Origin: a virus
IMG/VR virus record: IMGVR_UViG_3300034375_011428
Span: 1 to 39,306 of that record
DNA length: 39,306 nucleotides
Direction: 5' to 3' (one strand)
Each line of letters begins with the position of its first letter. The stretch's first letter is position 1. The position numbers and the translations under genes were made by a program. Below, piece after piece: positions 29,507-38,187 of the stretch. Below the pieces are notes generated by a model. That model worked only from the letters and a program-made list of their open reading frames with translations. It did not search any database and was not told the DNA's origin.

Positions 29507-31111
29507 ATGGGTAGATTATTTGGATTTGAAACGGGAAACAAACTTCCTCATAGGAGAAGACAAAAAGGTAAAGTAGCTACTACAGTTGCTGTTAATGCTG
29601 CTGCCTCCTCATCAGATCTTCGAAATGCACCTAATTATACTGACCAGTATTTAATTGTTCATGAAAGTGAGACAATGTTTGGTCAAAGTGCTGCTACTGC
29701 TACGCCTGTATTTTGGACTTGTGACATAAATGATGAAGATTTATTAAATTTAATTAATAGATTACCTAGTTCCCCTGATAATTTTACAGATGTTAATGTT
29801 GCTAAAGCATGGGCTTTAGATAATGATTTTATGATCATTACCAGTAATAAGAGTTTTAATACAGTTGGAGGTGATTTAGTATTATATTTTGACGTTTCTA
29901 GTGTTGACTGTTGGCCCGGGAGCGGGAATAAATTATATGATTTAAGTGGTAATGGTAATTATGCTACATTATATAATTCTACATTAATTGAAAAAGGGTA
30001 TATTGAATGGAATGGAACTAATGAATATGCTCAAATTTCATTTGATTCAAGTATGGCAGCTTGGAATACTGCACAAACTGTTTGTATGTGGTTAAACCAC
30101 AGTTATACCTCTGGAAGACGTAATCCTTGGGATCAAGCTTATGGGGGGTATGGTACTTGGACACATGAACAAGGGGAAAGTATATCTCATTACTATGGTG
30201 ATGCAGGTAGGAATGCTTCACCTTATGTAGGTAGAGGTTCAGGAGCACCTGGAAGAAATCAATGGAATTTTGTGGTTACTACTAGAAGTACTACTCAAAG
30301 TAAATGGTATGTAAATGGTACTAATACAGACACTTATAACCATAGTTATGGTACTTTAACAACCGATACAAACGTTGTTAGATTAGCTAGAGGGTATGCT
30401 GGTTATTGGCAAGGTAGAATGGGAAGCGTGATGGCCTATAGTAAGGTACTAACTCAAGCTGAAATTTTACAAAACTATTACTTAGCTAATATTGTAACTG
30501 ATAATTTACAATTACATTATGATTTTGGTCATTTTGCCTGTTATGATGGAGAGAGTTCTACAATTTATAATTTAGCTGTTCCTGCATCAACGGGAGCAAC
30601 AATTGTAAATACTGGAAATGATATTACATATAGTAAAGCTGGGTATATAGAATGGGCTGGTAATAATGCTGCTTATGTAGATATTCCTGATACAGGACAA
30701 ATGGGTAATTTTAGTTTATCTGCTTGGGTTTATAATAAATCTGGAGGTGATGGTAGACATTCTTTATTGAGAAATTTTTGGGAAATTGTAGGTACTAGTT
30801 TACAATTTTGGTCCTATGATTTTGCTAATGATTATTGGAGAAGCACAGCCTCAAATATAGTTCCTTATGATACTTGGACTCATATTACTACTACTTGGGA
30901 TGGTTCAGTAGTTAGACACTATGCTAATGGAGGATTAGTATGGGTAGATAGTAATGTTTCAAGTGGTACTTCTGAAAACCTATATTGGATGGGTGGCTAC
31001 GGAGGTAGAAAATTTAAAGGTAAAGTAGCTGTATTATCAGTTTATCAAGATACTTTAACTGGTGAGGAAGTGTTCCAAAACTATAATGCTTATCAAGATA
31101 GATTTAAATAA
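29507..31111 (+). CDS. Tandem LamG-domain protein, probable tail fibre/adhesin 1
   Basis: A 534-residue protein. The N-terminal 120 residues form a cap related in order to the caps of the next two genes. Two LamG/concanavalin-like lectin domains follow, at about 125-325 and 335-530. Each opens with a KLYDLSGNGN or TIYNLA-type strand and contains AWVY/CMWL, W-F/T-VVTT and YVNG/ANG strands; each closes with the EILQNY / EVFQNY helix. LamG domains bind glycans or protein surface ligands, fitting receptor binding. It shares its stop base with the next ATG. Confidence 0.8.
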   Translation: MGRLFGFETGNKLPHRRRQKGKVATTVAVNAAASSSDLRNAPNYTDQYLIVHESETMFGQSAATATPVFWTCDINDEDLLNLINRLPSSPDNFTDVNVAKAWALDNDFMIITSNKSFNTVGGDLVLYFDVSSVDCWPGSGNKLYDLSGNGNYATLYNSTLIEKGYIEWNGTNEYAQISFDSSMAAWNTAQTVCMWLNHSYTSGRRNPWDQAYGGYGTWTHEQGESISHYYGDAGRNASPYVGRGSGAPGRNQWNFVVTTRSTTQSKWYVNGTNTDTYNHSYGTLTTDTNVVRLARGYAGYWQGRMGSVMAYSKVLTQAEILQNYYLANIVTDNLQLHYDFGHFACYDGESSTIYNLAVPASTGATIVNTGNDITYSKAGYIEWAGNNAAYVDIPDTGQMGNFSLSAWVYNKSGGDGRHSLLRNFWEIVGTSLQFWSYDFANDYWRSTASNIVPYDTWTHITTTWDGSVVRHYANGGLVWVDSNVSSGTSENLYWMGGYGGRKFKGKVAVLSVYQDTLTGEEVFQNYNAYQDRFK

Positions 31112-33189
31112 TGGCAAATGTACTAAAATATAAAACTTCACAACCAACTAAACGAGGATTACGTAAAGGTAATGTTGTTTTGGGTACTGGTGATGAAAAT
31201 TATGGTCCCTCATCAACTACTGGTTATTATAGTGGTGTTGATGTGCCTGAGGATGGGTTTGTTGTTTATACTTTAGGTTTAAATAATAATCCTAAGGTAT
31301 TTGTTGCTCAAACTGAAGATGATTTACCTGCTATTGCTAGAACATTAGGGGGTGGTGTATTAACTGTGTTAGAATCTAAAAACTATTTACAAACTTTAGC
31401 TAATACTTGGGTTTTAGATAGCTTACCAAAAAACAAATTGACTGATGGTTTAAGACTAAACTTAGATGCTAGAGTTGAATCTAGTTTTTTAGATAACCAA
31501 CCTACAATTAATTTAGCTGGTAATCCGGATTTTAGTAACGGCACTACCGGCTGGAATGCAAACCAAAATGTAACACTAAGTGTTGAGACTATTAACGGTA
31601 CTAGGTTTCTAAAAGCAAAATCAAACCAAACTATCAGTACTCCGGGATTCAAATCGAGTAATATAACAGTAAGTGGTAATACAACCTATACCCTCACCAT
31701 AAGAGCTTATAAAAACGACTCACGGAGTATCTTCTTATATGCAACAGGTAACGGGACTGGAGGTTCAGATATAGTATGGTCAAACGCATCGTATAACGGA
31801 CCTAATCCAATTACTACGGAATTAACAACAATCTCGAGAACTTTTACAACACCATCAGATATGACCTATCTACAGATAGGAGCTTTATGGTCCGGTCCAT
31901 TAACAACCTCAGAGGTATACGTAGAGTATATGCAGCTTGAAGAGAAATCAACAGCTACTCCTTTTATTAGTGGTTCCCGTTCTCAAAATACTACTTGGTA
32001 TGATTTGAGTGGATATGGAAATAATTTTACCTCTATGAACAATATGACTTTTACAAGTCATTCATTTGATTTTAATGGAGTTGATTCAGGGGTACAAAAT
32101 AATATCTCTAGTTATAATCCGGATAGTGCTGATAGTGTGTTAGAATGTTTATTTAAACCTATGGATTTATCCGGGGAACAAGCTATATTTTCAGATAATT
32201 ATGGTCCTGAATTTGGATTTTGGATTCATACTAATGGTAAACTAAGAGCCATAGCCTATGCCTCAGTATATGCTGATTTAGAAATAGGAAAATGGTATCA
32301 TGCAATTATGAATATTGATCCTGGTGCTACTAAAAGTTCATCCGATCAAACTTATGTACAACTCTATTTAAATGGGGAGTATATTGGTCAAAGTAATGCT
32401 AATACGGGTAATGGTATGAATGACCAACCATTTACCTTAGGATATGATTATAGAAGTGGTTCCCCTACTCGGTATTTTTCTGGCAGTATTGCTGCTGCTT
32501 CAGTGTATTATGGTCAATTTACCCAAGAAGAAGTATCTCAAAACTACTATGGTGGTCCAATCGTTACAGATGGTTTAACATTTGCTGCGGATGCTGGTAA
32601 TTTAGTCTCGTATGAAAGTGGTTCAACTACTGCTTATTCAATGACGGGTTCATATAGTACTTCTTTAGTAAATGGGGTTGGATATAGTAACAATAATGGG
32701 GGTGCTTGGATATTTGATGGGGTAAATGATTATATTAATGTTTCTGCCTTTAATGTTTCTTACTTAACAATAGATACTTGGGTATATAGAACCTCTACTA
32801 CAACTCATCAGGGTATAAGTAGAAAACAAAATGAATGGGCTCTTAGCCAATATAATGGGACCCTTCAAATAGCAATAGGCCCTGCTTGGTATTTTTTAAA
32901 TACAGGATATACAATTCCATTAAACACTTGGACACATATTACCTATACCTACAGTGGTACAAACCAAATAGGATCACAAATAGTTTATATTAACGGGGAA
33001 GAAATTTTTAGTGCCACAGATGGGTTCGGACCTATATCTGCTGGGGGTAGTACTTATCGTATTGGATATGATGATAATGGTTGGTTTTGGGGAGGAAAAA
33101 TAGCTAATCAAAAAATATATAACAGAGCTCTTAGCAATGCTGAGGTTCTTCAAAACTACAACGCACAAAAAGCAAGATTCGGTTTATAA
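31111..33189 (+). CDS. LamG tail fibre/adhesin 2, with carbohydrate-binding-like module
   Basis: A 692-residue protein: cap domain (MANVLKYKTSQPTKRGLRKG... to residue 130), a CBM4/9-like jelly-roll at about 133-288 (NPDFSNGTTGWNANQ... then YLQIGALWSG and VYVEYMQLEEKSTATPF), then LamG domains at about 300-485 and 490-690. The jelly-roll is richer in C/G-ending codons than flanking modules, suggesting domain exchange. The protein ends EVLQNYNAQKARFGL, identical in DNA to the end of the next gene over 32 bases. Expected role: host surface recognition. Confidence 0.82.
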   Translation: MANVLKYKTSQPTKRGLRKGNVVLGTGDENYGPSSTTGYYSGVDVPEDGFVVYTLGLNNNPKVFVAQTEDDLPAIARTLGGGVLTVLESKNYLQTLANTWVLDSLPKNKLTDGLRLNLDARVESSFLDNQPTINLAGNPDFSNGTTGWNANQNVTLSVETINGTRFLKAKSNQTISTPGFKSSNITVSGNTTYTLTIRAYKNDSRSIFLYATGNGTGGSDIVWSNASYNGPNPITTELTTISRTFTTPSDMTYLQIGALWSGPLTTSEVYVEYMQLEEKSTATPFISGSRSQNTTWYDLSGYGNNFTSMNNMTFTSHSFDFNGVDSGVQNNISSYNPDSADSVLECLFKPMDLSGEQAIFSDNYGPEFGFWIHTNGKLRAIAYASVYADLEIGKWYHAIMNIDPGATKSSSDQTYVQLYLNGEYIGQSNANTGNGMNDQPFTLGYDYRSGSPTRYFSGSIAAASVYYGQFTQEEVSQNYYGGPIVTDGLTFAADAGNLVSYESGSTTAYSMTGSYSTSLVNGVGYSNNNGGAWIFDGVNDYINVSAFNVSYLTIDTWVYRTSTTTHQGISRKQNEWALSQYNGTLQIAIGPAWYFLNTGYTIPLNTWTHITYTYSGTNQIGSQIVYINGEEIFSATDGFGPISAGGSTYRIGYDDNGWFWGGKIANQKIYNRALSNAEVLQNYNAQKARFGL
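33151..33182 (+). repeat. 32-bp perfect direct repeat at fibre gene end, copy 1
   Basis: Identical to 35907-35938. Both encode QNYNAQKARFG using AAC-TAC-AAC codons, while the homologous end of the first LamG gene uses AAC-TAT-AAT. It is a natural site for recombination between the two fibre genes. Confidence 0.85.
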
Positions 33190-35945
33190 TGGCAAACGTA
33201 ATTAGATATAAAAGAGATCAACCTACTAAACGTGGTTTAAAGAAAGGTAATACTGTAGTTGGTATTGGAGATGAAAACTATGGACCTACTTCAACTACAG
33301 GGTATGTTGCTGGTATTGTTCCTCCTGATGGTGGGTATACTGTTTATACTTTGAGTGGTAACAATGATCCTGCCATTTATGTTGCTAATAATGATAATGA
33401 TCTAATTGCAATTGCTAGAACATTAGGAGGAGGTAATTTAACTGCTTTAGAATCAAAAAACTATTTAAGAAGAAAATTTAATACTTGGGTTTTAGATAGT
33501 ATCCCTAATAATTTTATAACAGATGGTTTAATAGTAAATTTAGATGCAGGAAATGAATCTAGTTTTATAGATAATCAACCTACAACTAATTATGTTCCTG
33601 GGACTTTTCCTTATGCTTATTATGCTTATGTTTATTTTAATGGAGGAGTAGAAGTAGTCAATGAAAGAAATCAATTTATTACAGCCCAAAGGTATACTAT
33701 TACTAATACTGTAAATACTGCTAGAGCAGCAATATTTCCAACCGGGCTTACTACTGGAGTAGCTTATACGTTTTCTTTTAAATGGAAGTATAATGGGACT
33801 ACAACAACTTCTCCATCAATCGAAGTTTCTGCATACAAAGGAAACCCTGAAGGAGGAAGTAATAATAATAGCTTTACCTCCCAAACAGCAGACACAGTTA
33901 ATATAGGGCAAGGATGGTACCTAACAACCTACACGTTTGTATTTTCATCTAATCCAACAGGAGCCTGTATGCTTACTTTTGGCATAGGTACAGGTAGTAA
34001 TACAGGATATTTAAATGAAACTTTTGATGTTTATGAAGCCCAATTTGAGATAAGTGATTCTGGAACACCTTTTGCGGATGGTACAAGAGAACAAAACCCA
34101 ATTTGGAAAAATATAAGTGGTAGGAAAAAACCATTAAATGAGTTAAGAGTATTAGGAGCACACCATTCAGGATATCAGTACCCACCATTTTATAATTACT
34201 TTCGTGTTAATTGTAATATGACTAATGAACCCGTTGTTAATGATTTGCCTAATAACTGGCCTGCATCTCAAGTAGCTGAAGAGTTTGATCTAGTAATAGT
34301 TGATGAGTATGTTTGGGCAATGGGGGGTAGTGTTATTGACTGGATGAAAGAATGTGTTGATTTAGGTGTTAGCTGTATTGGGGTTGGGAATGATCAAAGA
34401 ACTGGGACATTTGTTGCTAGTTATAACACATCTACAAGACAATCTCATGATGTAAGAATAGATTCTAAATCCCCATTTGGATTGCAAGGTAGAATATTTA
34501 CTTACGGTAGTGGGGATGTATATGGTGGTATTACAGCATTACAAAATGGTGCTATACCTGTTTATTACAGAGATGATGTTGATAGAATAATGGGTTATGT
34601 TTATGAAAATAATGAAACTGGAGCAGCATTTTGGTTTGATCAAGAAGGATTACAAAGTACAAGCACTGAATTATTTGAAGCAGGATTAGACTATATAACT
34701 CGAAATATAGGTAATAGAGGATTTTTATATAATAGTCCTACTTATAATTCAAATGGATGGTTTGATTTTGATGGGGTGGATGATTTTATTGAGTTAAAAA
34801 ACCTCCCAACATTTGATATGTACTGTTTTGAGGTTGTATTTAGACCTCATAAAACTATTTCCCCTAATACAGGTCCTGCTAGTAGTGATTATTCTTTGGT
34901 AGGATTTGGTAGAGATATAGGTAATAATAATGGAGTAAACTTGTATGAGTGGACCAGTGGTATGACTAATGAAACTGTTACTTTTTGGAGTCATGATGGT
35001 TTTGCTACTGGGATTACTGATACTGTTGATACTAATTGGCATCATATGTTTTTTAACTGGAATGGAACTACATATGATATTTGGTTAGACGGAGAACAAA
35101 AATCTACTATTCAACGAAGTACAGGACATGCTAAATTACAAACCAATGTTTCTGCTATTAGTCCTGGGAAAAATATAGGATATAATTACTACCATTCAGG
35201 TTCTATAGCTAAAATTAGAGCTTATGATAGAGCATTGTTAGATAGTGAAATTTCTCAAAATTATTATGGAGGCCCAATTGTTACAGATGGTTTAACATTT
35301 GCTACTGATGCTGGTAATTTAGTATCTTATGAGAATGGTTCAACGACTGTTTATTCACTAACAGGTTCTGATAGTGGAACTTTAATAAATGGGGCTAGTT
35401 TTAATTCAAGTAATGGTGGAGTATTCACATTTGATGGGGCTAATGAATATATTAGTATACCTGCTGCTTCAGCATTAGGAACTAGTCAAATTACAGTAGC
35501 AGCATGGGTTTATCCTACACAAGATGCTACTACTGGTGGTAGAACTAGGGGAGCTGTATTTGGGGGGCCAGGAGCTTTGTATTTAGGTTTATGGCCTAAT
35601 GGTAGTGCAGGTTCTTCAGCTATTCACACAGCAGTTCAAACAACATCAGGAAGACCTTCAACTCAAACAGGAACTATTTACACAAATCAATGGTCTTATT
35701 TATTAGCTACTTATGATGGAGCTAATTTTAAAACATATTTGAATGGTGAATATGTTACTCAAACTTCTCAAACTGGGACCATATCAGCAGGATCAACTTA
35801 TTATATAGGAACTTATAGTGCACTTACAGATGGTAATCATAACTTCCCGGGAAAAATAGCTTGTGCTACCATTTATAATAGATCTCTTAGTGAAGATGAG
35901 ATTCTCCAAAACTACAACGCACAAAAAGCAAGATTCGGAAAATAA
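33189..35945 (+). CDS. LamG tail fibre/adhesin 3, with inserted alpha/beta domain
   Basis: A 918-residue protein: cap (1-133) highly similar to that of gene 31111, a jelly-roll module (about 135-300, ending FDVYEAQFEISDSGTPFADGT), an inserted alpha/beta domain (about 310-505), and LamG domains at about 515-690 and 695-918. The inserted part has LNELRVLGAHHSGY, EEFDLVIVDEYVWAMGGSVIDWMKE, CIGVGNDQRTG and GAAFWFDQEG, a Rossmann or flavodoxin-like order that recalls ThuA/glutaminase-like folds. It splits the WKNISG / FLYNSPTYNS linker that is continuous in the relatives. Likely a receptor-binding or surface-modifying protein. Confidence 0.8.
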   Translation: MANVIRYKRDQPTKRGLKKGNTVVGIGDENYGPTSTTGYVAGIVPPDGGYTVYTLSGNNDPAIYVANNDNDLIAIARTLGGGNLTALESKNYLRRKFNTWVLDSIPNNFITDGLIVNLDAGNESSFIDNQPTTNYVPGTFPYAYYAYVYFNGGVEVVNERNQFITAQRYTITNTVNTARAAIFPTGLTTGVAYTFSFKWKYNGTTTTSPSIEVSAYKGNPEGGSNNNSFTSQTADTVNIGQGWYLTTYTFVFSSNPTGACMLTFGIGTGSNTGYLNETFDVYEAQFEISDSGTPFADGTREQNPIWKNISGRKKPLNELRVLGAHHSGYQYPPFYNYFRVNCNMTNEPVVNDLPNNWPASQVAEEFDLVIVDEYVWAMGGSVIDWMKECVDLGVSCIGVGNDQRTGTFVASYNTSTRQSHDVRIDSKSPFGLQGRIFTYGSGDVYGGITALQNGAIPVYYRDDVDRIMGYVYENNETGAAFWFDQEGLQSTSTELFEAGLDYITRNIGNRGFLYNSPTYNSNGWFDFDGVDDFIELKNLPTFDMYCFEVVFRPHKTISPNTGPASSDYSLVGFGRDIGNNNGVNLYEWTSGMTNETVTFWSHDGFATGITDTVDTNWHHMFFNWNGTTYDIWLDGEQKSTIQRSTGHAKLQTNVSAISPGKNIGYNYYHSGSIAKIRAYDRALLDSEISQNYYGGPIVTDGLTFATDAGNLVSYENGSTTVYSLTGSDSGTLINGASFNSSNGGVFTFDGANEYISIPAASALGTSQITVAAWVYPTQDATTGGRTRGAVFGGPGALYLGLWPNGSAGSSAIHTAVQTTSGRPSTQTGTIYTNQWSYLLATYDGANFKTYLNGEYVTQTSQTGTISAGSTYYIGTYSALTDGNHNFPGKIACATIYNRSLSEDEILQNYNAQKARFGK
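35907..35938 (+). repeat. 32-bp perfect direct repeat at fibre gene end, copy 2
   Basis: Same 32 bases as 33151-33182, in the same frame and at the same distance from the stop. The block upstream (ending CTCTTAG... and encoding LS..E.LQNY) is similar but not identical, so only the last 32 bases are fully homogenised. Confidence 0.85.
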
Positions 35946-35966
35946 TTAAAAATTTCTTGTTAAAAA

Positions 35967-36008
35967 TTTGGAGCCCCGAAAGGGGCTTCGTACATTTATG
36001 TATAAATG
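35967..36008 (+). promoter_or_regulatory. Composite promoter with hairpin spacer, copy 3
   Basis: TTTGG at 35967, stem-loop at 35970-35989, TACATTTA at 35991, and CATTTAT-gt-ATAAATG, a perfect 7-bp dyad centred at 36000, ten bases after the start of the -7 box. An AAAGGTTATG leader and the gene at 36018 follow. It separates the tail-fibre genes from the right-hand small-gene module. Confidence 0.78.
35970..35989 (+). repeat. GNRA-loop stem inside promoter spacer, copy 3 of 3
   Basis: Same stem and loop as copies 1 and 2. Here it follows the long fibre genes by 24 bases, a place where a transcription end would make sense, although no T-run follows the stem. Confidence 0.8.
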
Positions 36009-36017
36009 ATAAAGGTT

Positions 36018-36359
36018 ATGAAAAAGTACAACAAAACACAATTAAGAAAAGATCAAACCAAAGCAGTTATTGATCTATTGGTTGATGAGTTTAATGCTCA
36101 AATTGAGGATGCTGATGGTGGTAGAATGGATATCATTGTTGATGATTTCCATGGTCAATTTAGTCGTAGAGATTTCGATGTTATGTTTTTTGATAGCATT
36201 AAATTGCACAATCCAGAAGATTTTCCAGTTGAGAAAGTTGAGCGTCATAAAAAAGCAGTTGCTCTAGAAGATAAAATCAATAGAGAAATTCGTTTGTTGA
36301 TGGCTAGTGAGTCAATGTTTGCTCATGAGGAATCTTTTATTAATTACATGAATCGATAA
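36018..36359 (+). CDS. Hypothetical protein, first gene of the right-hand module
   Basis: Start chosen at 36018 after AAAGGTTATG; an in-frame ATG at 36006 lies within the promoter dyad. The 113-residue product is helical and charged (MKKYNKTQLRKDQTKAVIDLLVDEFNAQIEDADGGRMDIIVDDFHGQFSRRDFDVMFFD...). No family recognised. Three bases separate it from the next gene. Confidence 0.65.
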   Translation: MKKYNKTQLRKDQTKAVIDLLVDEFNAQIEDADGGRMDIIVDDFHGQFSRRDFDVMFFDSIKLHNPEDFPVEKVERHKKAVALEDKINREIRLLMASESMFAHEESFINYMNR

Positions 36360-36362
36360 GCT

Positions 36363-36539
36363 ATGACACTAAGAGATTTATACCAGTATTGTGTTGAGAA
36401 AGCAAATCAATACCCAGAATTATATAATGACATTCATTCATTTTATGATTTGGCTGAGATGGAAGTTGAAGGTGGTAGTAGCGTAGAACACGAATGTGAG
36501 CTAGCAGTGAGTGATATTGAGGATTTAATTAGCAAGTAA
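36363..36539 (+). CDS. Small acidic conserved protein, 58 residues
   Basis: ATG at 36363, stop at 36537. The product (MTLRDLYQYCVEKANQYPELYNDIHSFYDLAEMEVEGGSSVEHECELAVSDIEDLISK) is helical and acidic, with E-GGSS-x-x-HE-x-E-x-A-x-SDIE. It resembles short conserved proteins of Bacteroidota phages, function unknown. A two-base gap precedes the next ATG. Confidence 0.65.
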   Translation: MTLRDLYQYCVEKANQYPELYNDIHSFYDLAEMEVEGGSSVEHECELAVSDIEDLISK

Positions 36540-36541
36540 AA

Positions 36542-36694
36542 ATGAAAATTGTTGAATTAAATACCAAACATGCTGTAATATTTAAGGATACTATAGTTCA
36601 TACAGGAACTCCACTACAATGTCAACGATTTATTCGTTATATGGAAGGTTCTAGTAATGAGATGATTTTAAGTCGCACTGAATTAATTAAATAA
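36542..36694 (+). CDS. Small hypothetical protein, 50 residues
   Basis: ATG at 36542, stop at 36692-36694. Product MKIVELNTKHAVIFKDTIVH... then a basic helix (QCQRFIRYMEGSSNEMILSRTELIK). Strands then helix; possibly a small nucleic-acid-binding fold. No family recognised. It fills the gap between 58- and 72-residue genes. Confidence 0.6.
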   Translation: MKIVELNTKHAVIFKDTIVHTGTPLQCQRFIRYMEGSSNEMILSRTELIK

Positions 36695-36697
36695 GTT

Positions 36698-36916
36698 ATG
36701 ATAAGAGAAAAACAACAACCCAAAGAAATTGTGATTGATTTGACAGGTCCTCAAGGTAATGCATTTTTCCTTTTAGGATATGCTAAAAAATTAGCTAAAC
36801 AATTGGATTTTGAAGATGTAGATGGGTTACTTGATGACATGCAGTCAAGTGATTATGAACATTTAATTCAAGTATTTGATGAACATTTTGGTGATTTTGT
36901 AATTTTAGAACGATAA
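36698..36916 (+). CDS. Small hypothetical protein
   Basis: A 72-residue acidic protein with an AAATAAGTTATG start. It has IVIDLTGPQGNAFFLLGYAKKLAKQLDFEDVDGLLDDMQSSDYEHLIQVFDEHFGDFVILE, a strand, helix, helix order that recurs in small phage proteins. Function unknown. Confidence 0.6.
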   Translation: MIREKQQPKEIVIDLTGPQGNAFFLLGYAKKLAKQLDFEDVDGLLDDMQSSDYEHLIQVFDEHFGDFVILER

Positions 36917-36917
36917 T

Positions 36918-37382
36918 ATGAAATATACAAACAGATACAACGACGTTTATACGTTTACGCTTCAAGAGAATGGGGATGTTCTTTGGGAAGGTGAATTCAA
37001 GCATTGCCGTTTTGCGTGGCCTAATGTATACAAAGAAGCTTATCAACAATATCGTAAAGATTGTTCTGATCTTCAAATAGATTATATGCATATTGAAGAA
37101 TTCAAAAAAGCAGTTCATGAATATGATGATGAAAAATTTGAGTATACTCCACTAGCTAGACAATACGGACCATTAGTTTATTCAGATACTAAAACTATTG
37201 ATATGGTTGACCCGTCAGGCGGACCTTATATTAGTTCAGGTATGGATATGGGTATGTTTGAGGATGAGTTTAAAGGTAGAATTGTTAGGTCATTTGTCCC
37301 TGTTGAAACTGGGTATTTGATTCAAACATACGGTAAGTTTGATCATTTAGAGGATAGAGATATTATAGGAGGTATTATATGA
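36918..37382 (+). CDS. Hypothetical protein
   Basis: A 154-residue protein beginning MKYTNRYNDVYTFTLQENGDVLWEGEFKHCRFAWPNVYKEAYQQYRKD, which resembles conserved openings of uncharacterised phage proteins of this host group. The C-terminal half has SGGPYISSGMDMGMFEDEFKGRIVRSFVPVETGYLIQTYG. No known domain. Overlaps the next gene by 4 bases. Confidence 0.6.
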   Translation: MKYTNRYNDVYTFTLQENGDVLWEGEFKHCRFAWPNVYKEAYQQYRKDCSDLQIDYMHIEEFKKAVHEYDDEKFEYTPLARQYGPLVYSDTKTIDMVDPSGGPYISSGMDMGMFEDEFKGRIVRSFVPVETGYLIQTYGKFDHLEDRDIIGGII

Positions 37383-38005
37383 GAACTAAATTTGAAATAA
37401 AAGACAATAGACCATTTAGTAAAAAATCTAAATCATTCCTCCAGAGTATGGTATTTTGGAGAGGTCGTAAGAAAGGAATAATTCATACTCGTAATATAGA
37501 GTGGGGTGATTTACGATACATCTTCTTTCCATCTAATCTGGAACGTTACGGTTATATGAACATCACATTCTATCAAGAAGATAGTCCATACTATCGAGCG
37601 CTGATACCACTGGTATTAGCAATGGATTATGAAGCAAAACCAAAGTGGTGCCCGCGTTGGTTCCTACGATTCCTACACGTATTTGGAAATGACAAGTCAG
37701 TTGTTCGAGTTCGTAACCGTAGATTGAGTAATCTTCATAGTAAACTAACCAAAGGTATTGGATTTTGGGATTGGAAGACTAAATGGTATAATTATGATTT
37801 ACGAATCTCAATTTCAGCGCCTAAACACCTACAGGATCTTGCTGATGATATTGAACACGGATATTATTCTCGTGGAAGACAAGAGGAATTAGTTGAACAA
37901 ATTTTAAAATTAGATCCAAATGCCTCGATTATTTGGGGTAGTATTGAACGATTTGAAAAACAATTAGAAGAATTAGAACAATCAATTAACACCAAAGAGA
38001 AATGA
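37379..38005 (+). CDS. Hypothetical protein, 208 residues
   Basis: A basic, aromatic protein (QSMVFWRGRKKGIIHTRNIEWGDLRYIFFPSNLERYGYMNITFYQED). The middle (PKWCPRWFLRFLHVFGNDKSVVRVRNRRL) is strongly cationic, and the C-terminal half is helical with a coiled-coil-like end (ERFEKQLEELEQSINTK). It could bind nucleic acid. Not assigned to a family. Confidence 0.6.
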   Translation: MRTKFEIKDNRPFSKKSKSFLQSMVFWRGRKKGIIHTRNIEWGDLRYIFFPSNLERYGYMNITFYQEDSPYYRALIPLVLAMDYEAKPKWCPRWFLRFLHVFGNDKSVVRVRNRRLSNLHSKLTKGIGFWDWKTKWYNYDLRISISAPKHLQDLADDIEHGYYSRGRQEELVEQILKLDPNASIIWGSIERFEKQLEELEQSINTKEK

Positions 38006-38187
38006 ACGAAAAAGTATTTGATAAACTAAAAGAATTCGTTGATGCATTCGAAACAGAGTATGGTGATGTTGAGGGGTTTGAAATAAATTTAGAACATCCT
38101 ATAGTGGATGGTGAACGTCAAAGTTTTGCAGACATCAAAGAGTTTATAGTAAAAAGAATTGTAAAAGAACAAATTAAAATAAAATGA
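38002..38187 (+). CDS. Small hypothetical protein
   Basis: A 61-residue acidic protein (MNEKVFDKLKEFVDAFETEYGDVEGFEINLEHPIVDGERQSFADIKEFIVKRIVKEQIKIK), helix-strand-helix. Coupled to both neighbours by 4-base overlaps. Unknown function. Confidence 0.6.
   Translation: MNEKVFDKLKEFVDAFETEYGDVEGFEINLEHPIVDGERQSFADIKEFIVKRIVKEQIKIK

Noticed and set aside
36070-36267. Second + strand ORF overlapping the gene at 36018 in another frame
   Set aside because: It is wholly inside the better gene, has no leader of its own, and its composition (runs of M, L and I) looks like a frame shadow.
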